A stretch of DNA of 64,000 nt from Phoenix dactylifera (lineage: Eukaryota > Streptophyta > Magnoliopsida > Arecales > Arecaceae), in NCBI RefSeq assembly GCF_009389715.1, contig NC_052395.1, positions 18,449,528 to 18,513,527 of the forward strand. The letters run 5' to 3'. A program made the translations under genes and the position numbers. The notes under the pieces were generated by a model, which worked only from the letters and a program-made list of their open reading frames with translations, was not told where the DNA came from and did not search any database. Of the stretch, positions 43,838-52,903 are shown piece after piece (the first letter of the stretch is position 1; the number at the start of each line of letters is the position of its first letter).

Positions 43838-45329
43838 TGTTGCCCAAGTTGACAAGCCAAGAGGGGAGGGGGGGGTGAATTGGTTTCTCTTAATTTTTAC
43901 TATATTACTTATATCAATTGATGAGTTAGTGGAATTTAACAAAGCACAATACAAACACACAAGAAGTATAGTGGTTCGGTGCTCTCCTAAGCACCTACGT
44001 CCACTCCCCAAGCGACCTCTTGGAAATTCACTATAATTCCGCGGATTACAGTTGGATTGTTTTCCGGGCTCACAATCCAAAAATCTTTACACTTTGGTTT
44101 TCCGGGATCACCAAAAACCTATGTTGGTTTTACGGGCTCACCAACGAACCTATGTTGGTTTTTCGGGCTCACCAACGAACCTTTACAATTGGTTTTACGG
44201 GTTCACCAATAAACCTACACCGTTGGTTTTGCGGGCTTACCAACAAACCTTTACAAGGTGATTAATAAAAGAAGTAAGAAGATTTAAGCTCCTAGATGAG
44301 CAAATATAACAATATAATCTACAAAGAAGAGTTTAGAGAATAGTTATCGCTTGATGAGACTTCTCTCTTCTTTGTCAAGGATGCTTCACTCTTTAAGGAT
44401 GGATGGAGCTCTTAATGACTCTTGGAATCTGCTCAACCACTTTCTTTTTACTCTTGAATGAAGCACTTGGATGAAGAAGATTAGGGCACTTGTCTTTCTT
44501 GTGTACTCTTTGATATTTTGCAAAAGAATGTTTTCTCTGATGAATAGTGCCACTTTAAATAGTTTTCTTCATCCATTGGACAAGCCCCAATGGTTAGAAT
44601 TCAAAAATTAGCCGTTACTCACTGTTGGAAAGACAAAAAGTACTTCTGCAGAACTAGCCGTTATGCTTCTGCCCGTGCTTGGGTCGACTCAACTTTTACT
44701 GGGGTCGACTCAACTTTCACTTGGGTTGACTCAACCTTTCCTTGGGTCGACCCTCTCAGAACCACAGAACCTTGTATTTCAGCCTTCCTTCACTTGGGTC
44801 GACTCAACATCTTTTTGGGTCGACTCAAGGTTCAGTTGGGTCGACTCAACTTCCACTTGGGTCGACCCTCTCAGGATTTCCAGAGAACCTAATTTTGAAT
44901 GTCATTGCCTTTGGGTCGACCCTCTCAGTGTTTGGGTCGACTCAAGTTTGGGTCGACTCAACTTCCTCTTGGGTCGACCCTCTCAGTGTTTTCAGAGAAC
45001 TGTTTTCTTGAGGCTTGAGAGGCTTGAGGTTTGGGTCGACTCATCCTTTTCTTGGGTCGACCCAACTACTGTTCATCCGTGCCATTTTTGCAGAAGTATG
45101 CCAGATGCTTTCTTGATGTGCCGGGGTCGACCCAATCAACCTTGGGGTCGACTCAATCCACACTTTGCTGCAACTCAAGGTTAGATTCATCCATATAAAC
45201 AATGAAATGCATCTTTATCTTATTATACGAATATACTGAGAGTAACAGACTTATAAATGAAGTATCGAATTAACTTGTAACATACTCTTGATTATTGTAT
45301 TAATCATCAAAATACCACTATCATCCTCA
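43838..45329 (-). repeat. SIRE 5' LTR
   Basis: The 1,492-bp intact LTR. Read on the minus strand it starts TGAGGATGATAG. A TATA-like CTATTTAAAG (minus strand) lies at 44553-44562. Confidence 0.95.
44681..45155. repeat. GTCGAC motif array in the SIRE 5' LTR
   Basis: Sixteen TGGGTCGACTCAA / GGGTCGACCC words, one altered to GTTGAC. On the transcribed (minus) strand the array lies upstream of the TATA-like signal at 44562, i.e. in U3, the enhancer position. Confidence 0.88.
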
Positions 45330-45334
45330 ACCTT

Positions 45335-46065
45335 GAAGAACGGGAGGCACCATTCTGCTGACTTGGAGACAAACTTTTCTAGGGTCGCAACCTGCCCAGC
45401 GAGCTGCTGCACTTCTTTGACCGTCCTCGGTGATGTCATCTCCTGCAGTGCTCGAATCTTTTTCGGATTGGCTTCGATTCCACGTTGGGTTACCACGAAC
45501 CCGAGGAATTTGCCCGAGGTAACTCCGAAGGTGCACTTCATGGGATTGAGCTTCATCCGATAATTCCGAAGGGTCGAGAATGCTTCGCCGAGGTCGGCTA
45601 TGTGACATTCGGTAGTCTGGCTTTTTACCAACATGTCGTCTACATAAATCTCCATATTCCGACCTATCTGGTTTTTGAAGACCTTGTTAACCAACCTCTG
45701 GTAGGTAGCTCCAGCATTTTTCAACCCAAAGGGCATTACCTTGTAGTAGTAAAAGCCCTTGTCGGTGATGAATGTCGTCTTCTCCTATCCTCGGGTGCCA
45801 TCCGAATCTGATTGTATCCCAAGAAAGCTTCCATGAAGGTCAGCAGCTAGTGTTCCGAGGTGGAATCGACGAGCTGGTCGATCCTAGGGAGGAAAAAACT
45901 ATCCTTTGGACAGGCTTTGTTCAGGTCGGTGTAGTCCATGCACATGCGCCATTTCCCATTTGCTTTTTTTACGAGGACTACATTACCGAGCTAATTTGGG
46001 TAGGAGACTTCTCAGATGAAGCCGGCTTTGAGGAGTTTGTCGACCTCCTCGGCCACTACTCGCTA
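45335..46065 (-). pseudogene. Gypsy reverse transcriptase, 5' part
   Basis: Minus strand 45736-45335 is open and shows MPFGLKNAGATYQRLVNKVF, the catalytic EIYVDDMLVKS and the FLGFVV motif, then runs into the SIRE insertion at ..CLPFFKV. The segment 45737-46065 has the fingers region in broken form, with several stops and shifts. It continues in 14684-12440. Confidence 0.9.
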
Positions 46066-47115
46066 TCATTTGGGTGCGAAGCTCCGTTTCTTCTGCCTCA
46101 CGGGCTTGTAGATTGGTTTTACCTGGAGTTGGTGGACCATGACCTCGGGATCTATTCCCGGCATATCAGTGGGTGACCAGGCGAAGATGTCCGCGTTGGA
46201 TCGGAGGAACTCGATCAAGCGATCCCATTCGCGAGGGCACAGGCCAGAGCCGATCTGTACGGACTGCCCCAGACAGTCTTTTCCCAAGAGGATTTGAATG
46301 AGGAGCTCGCAAGGTTCTACCCGTTCTCTCTTAGGCTCATCTCGTACCTCCAAGGTTTTGATTGGCAGAGCCTGGTCTGATACTTGGGCTGACGCATCAG
46401 TTGGTTGTTCTGCTCGGCTTGGTGTCTCGATTGGTTGCTTTGCTTCGAGGGTCACCGTGTAACATTGCTTGGCTATCATCTGATCCCCTCGAACTTCGCC
46501 AACTCCTCGCTCGGTAGAAAACCGCACGAGCAGATGGTAAGTCGAGACTACGGCTCGGAAGGCATTAAGTTCCGGCCGGTCGAGGATAGCGTTGTATACT
46601 GAAAGCAGGCGGACTACAAGAAAGTCCGTTCTCACAGTGCTTTCTCGAGGAGCGAGCCTGGCCATAATGGGTAAGTTAATTACACCTTCAATCGAGACTG
46701 AATCTCCGATAAATTCGACCAACGGAGTATTTATTCTTCGGAGCTGGCCCTTTGTCATTCCCATTTTTTGGAAAGCATTATAATATAAAAGGTTCGCCGA
46801 GCTTTCATTATCAACTAAAATGCGTTTTACATCGAATTTATTTATGACCATAGAAACGACCACAACGTCATCATGGAGAATTTTAACTCCTTTTAGGTCC
46901 TCGTCCGAGAGCGAGATGGCTTCAAATGTGTGTTGACACTTCAGAGGGACTTTCCTCTCGATCAGTTCTTCAGCTGAGCTCCTTTCGGTTGGGCTTTCTC
47001 CTATGGGGTTGATGGTGCCAGCGATGGGCCTGTTGTCGTTTTGACCTTCAGTCGGTGTAGTATTCTCCGCTGGTCTTCCTTCGTCATGCCGGTTCCGCAT
47101 GAACCGGTTAAGCAC
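46066..47115 (-). pseudogene. Gypsy aspartic protease region
   Basis: About 350 open codons. The start continues gag (NRFMRNRHDEGRP), then a retropepsin-like fold: VKRILVDNESSANLLYYNAF near residue 100 where DGGSS-type active sites are usual. The Asp is kept but the following Gly residues are changed (Asn, Glu), so protease activity is doubtful. The later motif AILDRPELNAF matches the ILGRP segment. The end (SRPPKR-like basic stretch and VKQKKRSFAPK type) leads to reverse transcriptase. Confidence 0.8.
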
Positions 47116-48404
47116 CCCTCGGTGAATGAGTGCTTCGATCTCATCTCAGAGTTGGAAGCACTCCTCGGTGTCATGGTCGTGGTCTCGGTGGAAGCGACAG
47201 TACTTCCTAAAGCGTTGCCGAGCTTCAGAGACTCGCATCAGTGGTGGCAGTTGGAGATAGCCTTGGCCTTCTATCTTCATGAGAATCTCGGATCGAGTAG
47301 CAATGAGGGGAGTGTAGTTTTCGTACCTCCTTGGGGGTGTTCTCTGCCGAGGTGTTGATCTCGGTCGAGGGTGCGGTCTCGGGCGAGGAGGACTCCTCAG
47401 TCGAGGCATGTTTTTCTTTCGGCGAGGTGACCGGCTCCTCGGGCGACCGTGTTCTTCGTGATGTCTCTTTTGCCCTTTTGCGGATTTTTCGGCGGTATCT
47501 CATCGAGAAGCCATGGCCTCCTCGGCCTTTGCATACTTCCGAGCTCGGGCTAGCATCTCCATAAAGTCGGTGGAGAAATTCTTCTCGAGGAAGAAGAGGA
47601 ACCTGCAGGACCGAGCTCCTGTTTTCAGCGCAGACATGGCGATCAACTGATCAAGCTCACGGACCTCCCAGGTTGCGGCAGTGAAACGGTCGATGTAGTC
47701 CTTGAGGGACTCTCCTTCTTTTTGCTTGATGTTGAGAAGAGAATTCGATGTTCGTCGCTGGCGTCGGCTGGCGGCAAAATTGGCAGCAAACTGCCTACCT
47801 AATTGCTCGAAGGATGACACGGTTCTCGGCTTTAGACCAGAGAACCAAAGTCGATCCATTCCTCGAAGAGTTGCAAGAAAAGCCTTGCAGAGCATGGCCT
47901 CCGAGGATCTCTGCAGCACCATGAGGGCTCGGTAACTTTTCAAGTGGTCCAGGGGTCGATAGTCCCATTGTAGGACTCTATTTGAGGCATTTTGAACCTG
48001 GGTAGGACCGGTTCGTCCTCAATCTGGCGAGAGAAAGGTGACTTGGTGGTAAACTCAAGGTCGCCCTCTCACCTTTCCCTCTGGTCCTGGAGAGCTTCGA
48101 TCTGCCGCTTGAGTTTCTCGACCTTCTTGTCGAGTTCTCCGCCTTGGGAGATCACCACGATGGTCTGCTTCGGTATCGACTGACCTAGGGTCGATTCGGC
48201 TTTGGAAGGCTGCAGTCTTTTGTCCTGGTTCCTCCCTAGTGGCTCTCTTCGGGGGGAGGCCCGGGTTGAACTCGGGTGACAGTGCTGTCCTCCATTGTTG
48301 ACCCTCGAGGAGTCATGGAGGTCTCGACCTTGGGACACAGGTCCATCTGGAAGGAGCGTCGATGGAACATTATCCTGCGGAGGCGGCGCGGGAGGGGCCT
48401 CCAC
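47116..48404 (-). pseudogene. Gypsy gag
   Basis: The N-terminal part (48404-48069) is Pro/Ser-rich followed by a short coiled coil (ELDKKVEKLKRQIEALQDQR). The retrotransposon-gag capsid domain is at 47943-47500 (KAFLATLRGMDRLWFSGLKP, LLNIKQKEGESLKDYIDRF). Downstream an Arg/Pro-rich region and a knuckle-like CRFHRDHDHDTEECFQL (about 47200-47150) complete gag. Shifts near 47990-48060 and 47410-47500 break the frame. Confidence 0.88.
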
Positions 48405-48606
48405 ATGTTGCAGGCCTTGGACTGCTGCAGCCAGGGCCTAGACTTGCTGCACCAGCGTGTTGAATTGCTCTGGCTGGATCTGAGAAAGTGGATCCGCCGG
48501 AGGCCTTAGTGGCAAGTTCTGGACAGAGTGGCCAGGACTTAGTGCGCGATGTCGAGAGGTATTAGAAGCTCCTCTGCTCCTTAATCTCATGGTCACGACT
48601 CGGTCC

Positions 48607-48623
48607 CTTCCTCTAGCGCCAAC
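48607..48623 (-). promoter_or_regulatory. Candidate gypsy primer-binding site
   Basis: The minus strand just after the 5' LTR reads GTTGGCGCTAGAGGAAG. TGGCGC-type primer sites are usual in plant gypsy elements; the tRNA species cannot be named from this alone. Confidence 0.6.
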
Positions 48624-49338
48624 TGTTGCTGGAAATTGGACTCGGAGGTGACCGCGGATCGAGGAGGAGGAGCTCCAGCTGGCATTACAGCGGACGGCTG
48701 TCTTCGGCGGACCTACAAGAAGCCAGTGGCTGGGAATTTCAGCGCCGGCCCTCCGATGCTTAAGTCAGAGAGGGGCTTTTGATGGAAAAAAGTAATGGAG
48801 AGGAATGATATGAGGATGTATTGCCTGGGGCTGAAGGAGAGATCCCCTGCCCAGAACTCTCCCCCTTTTTATAGGGGGTGCAGCGGTTACCTGTGATCGG
48901 ATGTGATTGCGTGAATCAATGAGTTACCATAACGACCCAAGATTTCGGGCTAGCTGGCGATCAATTGAGATCGGCTGCATTCAAATATTGACAACCGTTG
49001 AGGTGGATATGGAGGGCTTGATTTTCAGTGTGGTGGGGAGGTCTGCTTCTCCCTTTGACTGGATCTGCCCTACTCATGAGGTCAGCCGAGCTCAACTCTG
49101 CCGAGACTGTACCTGCAACGGCCATGCCGAGATCGAGGTTGTGGGCTCTGTGGTTGCGATGCCGAGACTGGGCGATCTGTGATCGGGCGCCCTGAGGTCA
49201 GGCACTCTAAGGTTGGGCGCTTTGAGGTCAGGCGCTCTAAGGTCGGAACTGCCAAGTGCATGTTTGCCGTCGTTGCGTTCACCATTGAGTGCCGGCGGTT
49301 TAACCACGCGCTTTGGGTGATCCATTTTTTCCCCAACA
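48624..49338 (-). repeat. Gypsy 5' LTR
   Basis: 715 bp, partner of 8048-8771. It holds a minus-strand TATA signal (48865-48873) and the GAGGTCAGGCGCTCT-type word array at about 49175-49245. Confidence 0.93.
48865..48873 (-). promoter_or_regulatory. TATA box of the gypsy 5' LTR
   Basis: TATAAAAAG on the minus strand inside CCC-TATAAAAAG-GGGGAG. In the 3' LTR the same place reads TAATAAAAAG. Confidence 0.7.
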
Positions 49339-49343
49339 CAAAG

Positions 49344-49481
49344 AAACCCCTTATCTCGGAGAAGGATAAGAAGAGGTTTTGAAAAGCCGTGCTCGCACAC
49401 GTACTCTCCTTCTAATTGAATTCACTATATCACCCCTTCCCTCCTCTCCGGTGCGCTGCACCTTTTATTAGGTTGCCTACT
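49344..49481. other. Host DNA between gypsy and the solo LTR
   Basis: These 138 bases continue the host locus interrupted at 8047. No gene recognised. The last five bases are the CTACT target duplication of the solo LTR. Confidence 0.6.
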
Positions 49482-50166
49482 TGTAATAATTCAAATCTTT
49501 TGGGCTCGTCGGCCAGTCCAGAGTGGCCAGGCCCAGCCTGACCCTAACTAGCCTAGCCTAGAGGCTTGTGGGCCATCCCGAATAGGTTAGGCCCAAAGTT
49601 GTCCTGACCCGTGCTCGGCACATGGGGGAATTGGGAAAGAAGGCTCTAGTTAGGAGTCTTCTACCTCCCGGATTCCAGCAAAAAAGAAGATTTCTCGAGG
49701 GCAGTCCGAGTTCGAATCGAACTCAAAGATCTTGCCTATTTAATTTTCCTCCTCCTTTGATTTCCTCCATCTAAATCGTTGAGAATTACTGTGATTGGAC
49801 CTCTTCTTCGAGTCTCCTCCTCGATTCATCGTCAAAATCTCGTTGAACCGAGGTGAGAGCTCTTCGCCTTCTTCTCTTTTTTTTCTCATTTTAGAGTTGT
49901 TACCACGTTGATTTGAGCCGGCATATCACCGGAATTTGATCAGAAATAGGAGAGCCCTGTTTCGGCTTCTTCTTTCGAGTTTCGCCGTCGCCGGCCGCCG
50001 ATTAGGCCGGCTTGTGCTGGCCCTAGGGATCTTTGTCATCATGCGACTATGGGTTAGGAAGATAGCCATGGTTCAGTCCGAATTTGATCTGATCTTCTTC
50101 CGCTTTTCTTTTCTTCTTCGTGCCAACCAACCACCATCATTGCCGGAGCTCGACCACCTTGGGATG

Positions 50167-50189
50167 CCCCCCCCCCCCCCCCCCCCCCC
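50167..50189. repeat. Poly-C run
   Basis: More than twenty consecutive Cs inside the solo LTR; the exact length is assembly-sensitive. Confidence 0.8.
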
Positions 50190-51593
50190 GCGATCTGAGA
50201 AGAAGCGGGTGAGATTGGGCTCTCCCCTATTTTGGAGAAGAAGAAGAGAGCCCTCTCTTTTCTTTCTCTCTCTTATTTCTCTCTCTTTGCATGGCTTTAT
50301 GGACTCAACAGGAGGGTCCCAGTGTTCTCATTGTAGACTCGAGTTGACCCAGTAGAGGGCTCTAGACTAGTGTCGCTGTGACCACCCATCACGCTAGCCT
50401 TATCCCGACCATTGCCGAGTATCATTGGACTCTATGACATGAATTTTTACTGTGTTACCTGTATTATGGCCTGATTCTTGTTTCATGATTTAACTTGTTG
50501 GACTGGCAAGAGCGGATCGACCCGGATCGTCGGACACTACTACCTAGTCGACCCTGTCCATTATGTACCTGACTGTTGTCAGCCACTATTGGACTCATAA
50601 TTGATAACCCTGATTTATTTTTTTGATATGATATGTATTTTTTGATCAGATGGATTGAGTTATGCTATATGACTGACTCAACTAATTAGGTGTTGCCATC
50701 TAGTTGGCCTCAACTATTGTCAGCCACCATTGGACTCATAATTGATAACCCTGATCTATTTTTTTGATCTGATATATATTTTTTGATCAGATAGATTGAG
50801 TTATGCTGTACTGACTGACTCAAGTAATTAGGTGTTGCCATCTAGTTGGCCTCGTATGTCTTCTTATACGAATCTATTTTCATGGTCGTCCCTGATTTTG
50901 TATGAAGCTATAGTCATCTGGGAAGAAAAAAGCCCACTAAGATCTTGTGCTCTTTTATCTCTCTTTCTATTTCTTTCTCTTGGTACTTTCTCTCTCTAGC
51001 TTGATCCAAAAAAAAATTAGTTAAAGAGACTCAGAGGGTAGTCCTAGATTACTACATGATGGTGGACCGTTTAGTGGATCAGTAGAGGATTCTGGGTTGT
51101 CGGATATCTTGGATAATTTTTGGCGTTGATTTGGTTCTGTAGAAAAATAATCTTTTAAGAAAGAGAACATTGAGCAGGGTTCTGCGCACCCTGGTTCATA
51201 AATCGCGTAGTTTGTCTGGATTGTTAGCAAAGAGGTAAGAATTCCTATACACCAACCTAAATAATTTAGATATTTTTATACCTATATATGTATAATATGC
51301 TAATGATCTAGATAAGTAAGAAGCAAGAATAGTTTTATGATGGTTTCTGTATCAATCATATTTTGATCGTATATGCTTATGATTGATAGTATGATGGATG
51401 TATATATGAGCATAACTTATACTTGCATAATCGGACTAATGGATGTGGTACTCTAGACTAACCATATTATATTGATTGCCCCGTCGCGGGTGGAAAACGT
51501 GACCGTGGTTAGTCTAAAGCCGGGAATAAAAAAGAATTGATGTGTGGATATGAACTTGATTGGATAAATAAGAACTTTGGGCTTATCTTGTTA

Positions 51594-51848
51594 CTATGGC
51601 AGGCTCCGTCACAAGTTGGAAATGTGATACTTTGGCAGGCTCCGTCACAGGTTGGAAATGTGAAACTATAGCAAGCCCCATCATACTCTAGAAACGTAAA
51701 ACTATAGCAGGCCCTGTCACAGGCTAAAAATGTTAAACTATAGCAGGACCCATCATAGGTTGGAAATATGAAATTGTAGTAAGCCTCGTCACCGGCTGGA
51801 AATGTGATACCTTAGCAAGCTCCATCACAGGCTGGAAATGTGACTGAA
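51594..51848. repeat. Seven-unit minisatellite in the solo LTR
   Basis: Degenerate units of about 36 bases, consensus GCAGGCTCCGTCACAGGTTGG followed by AAATGTGAAACTATA, repeated about seven times with C-to-T/G-to-A differences between units. Confidence 0.85.
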
Positions 51849-52431
51849 ATTTGGCCCAAAGTCGAAAAGATAATTGATCTGAATCAAGTTAAAAATGAAT
51901 AGAATAAAAAGCATTGAAAATACTATTGAAGATTTATGAGATATCGTATGATATATCACCCTTGAGTGGCTGGATTTCTATTGATATTTGATATATATAC
52001 TTATACTGATTATTTGAGAATTTTTGATAGTCAGTTTGTGATTTCATAATATGGGCAACGATTTCTTGCTATTTTCAAACTTATATTATTATTGTATTCG
52101 TGTGGATGTGTGGGAATTCTTACTGAGCTGTAAAGCTTACAACCTTTTTCTCTTTCTTTTTTTCAAAGTTGTATGTTGTATAGTATATAACTATAGTTGA
52201 GATGACAGGTGGAGAAGATGATTAGATAGAGCATCACGAATATTAGTTGAATGATCAAATTTTATAATTACACCAACTTTGTTGTTTGGTATGAATTGAG
52301 ATCATTGTTCAATGATATTGAGATTGTAATAAATTTTCAGGCCTAACATACTCTCTAGAGCTTTGTCCTATGAAATGTGCGACTGTATCGCATGCCGGAT
52401 CCGCATACTAGGTTCAAGGCATGACACTACT

Positions 52432-52903
52432 ACCATCGTAACTTATATTATTCATGTCATTCCCCTAATAATGGTTAAAGCAACCACAAATTTGACTAGT
52501 CCAATCGTTTCTCAGTGGCCCACGGTTTGAGCATTGCGGTTCTCGCATCGTATGATCCCCAGTTAATCCCATTTTCTTCATAATTCTTAAACTTGTTACA
52601 TCATCAAGGACTATATTAATCGACAAGCTATCTGCTAAGTAAATTATTATGTCGTGAGGCTTGCTTTCAATGCAGATATAATTGATCTGAACGAATCACC
52701 CAAAAGATAACAGGGTTAGGCTCGTCCTTCTTCAAGCTCAGGACGGATGAGTACCTATTGCCACGCACGCAAGAGCATCTCGGCAGCCTCCTAGGATGCC
52801 ATCTCCCAATCCCCTCCAATCTATTATTCTAACTGCAGTCTTGCTGTGCTATAATCCTCTTGCCCTTAAACTCCATGCTAACCTTCCACCCCCTTCCTCC
52901 ACC
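52432..52903 (+). promoter_or_regulatory. Upstream region of the CNGC4-type gene
   Basis: Only about 470 bases separate the solo LTR from the preferred ATG. No sure TATA box is seen. An in-frame ATG at 52796 would add 36 residues rich in Leu/Pro; I treat it as leader. The retroelement nest and solo LTR thus sit directly in what would be the gene's promoter. Confidence 0.45.

Larger units (their letters stand above)
14690..45329 (-). mobile_element. SIRE/Maximus-like Ty1/copia retrotransposon, nested in the gypsy pol
   Basis: The ends are fixed by LTRs starting TGTTGCC and ending TCATCCTCA and by a perfect ACCTT duplication (14685-14689 and 45330-45334). Orientation is minus: LTR 43838-45329, tRNA-Met primer site, gag, protease, integrase, reverse transcriptase, RNase H, an extra third gene, polypurine tract, LTR 14690-26936. 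It is itself split twice, by a CACTA element in the 3' LTR and by a second copia element between protease and integrase. Without these it is about 10.2 kb. A SIRE-type gag with two zinc knuckles, SIRE-like integrase/RT wording and a gene after pol support the lineage. LTRs differ by about 2% by eye. Confidence 0.95.
8048..49338 (-). mobile_element. Tat-like Ty3/gypsy retrotransposon, outer shell of the nest
   Basis: LTRs at 8048-8771 and 48624-49338 both begin TGTTGCTGGAAATTGG; the right one ends CCCCAACA. The flanking CAAAG at 8043-8047 and 49339-49343 is a perfect 5-bp target duplication, which fixes the ends. Coding order on the minus strand is gag, protease, reverse transcriptase (interrupted), RNase H, integrase, then an antisense gene before the 3' LTR. 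That extra antisense gene and an additional RNase H-like domain point to the Tat branch. Removing the 30,640-bp insert and its 5-bp duplication leaves about 10.6 kb. The LTRs differ at roughly one base in ten over the first 240 bp by eye, so it is the oldest member of the nest. Confidence 0.95.
49482..52426. mobile_element. Solo LTR, 2.9 kb
   Basis: It begins TGTAATAATTC, ends AAGGCATGACA and is flanked by CTACT on both sides (49477-49481, 52427-52431). There is no coding region, primer site or second LTR, so it fits a solo LTR left by recombination between the two LTRs of a complete element. Its length and ...GCATGACA end suggest a chromovirus (Tekay/Del-like) source, which is inference. It includes a poly-C run and a 36-base minisatellite. 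Confidence 0.8.

Noticed and set aside
41780-45736. A separate copia and a separate gypsy element at the right of the window
   Set aside because: Target duplications and frame continuity show these are the 5' halves of the same SIRE and gypsy elements whose 3' halves are at 14.7-32.1 kb and 8.0-14.7 kb.
50161-50355. Open frame containing a poly-Pro stretch
   Set aside because: It arises from the poly-C run and lies inside the solo LTR with no domain.
51594-51848. Possible CRISPR-like array
   Set aside because: The units are degenerate and directly adjacent without unique spacers, in a plant LTR; it is a minisatellite.
52796-52903. Upstream in-frame ATG as the CNGC4 start
   Set aside because: The ATG at 52904 has a much better start context and gives the usual N-terminus; the 36-residue extension is Leu/Pro-rich leader-like. 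Not excluded without transcript ends.
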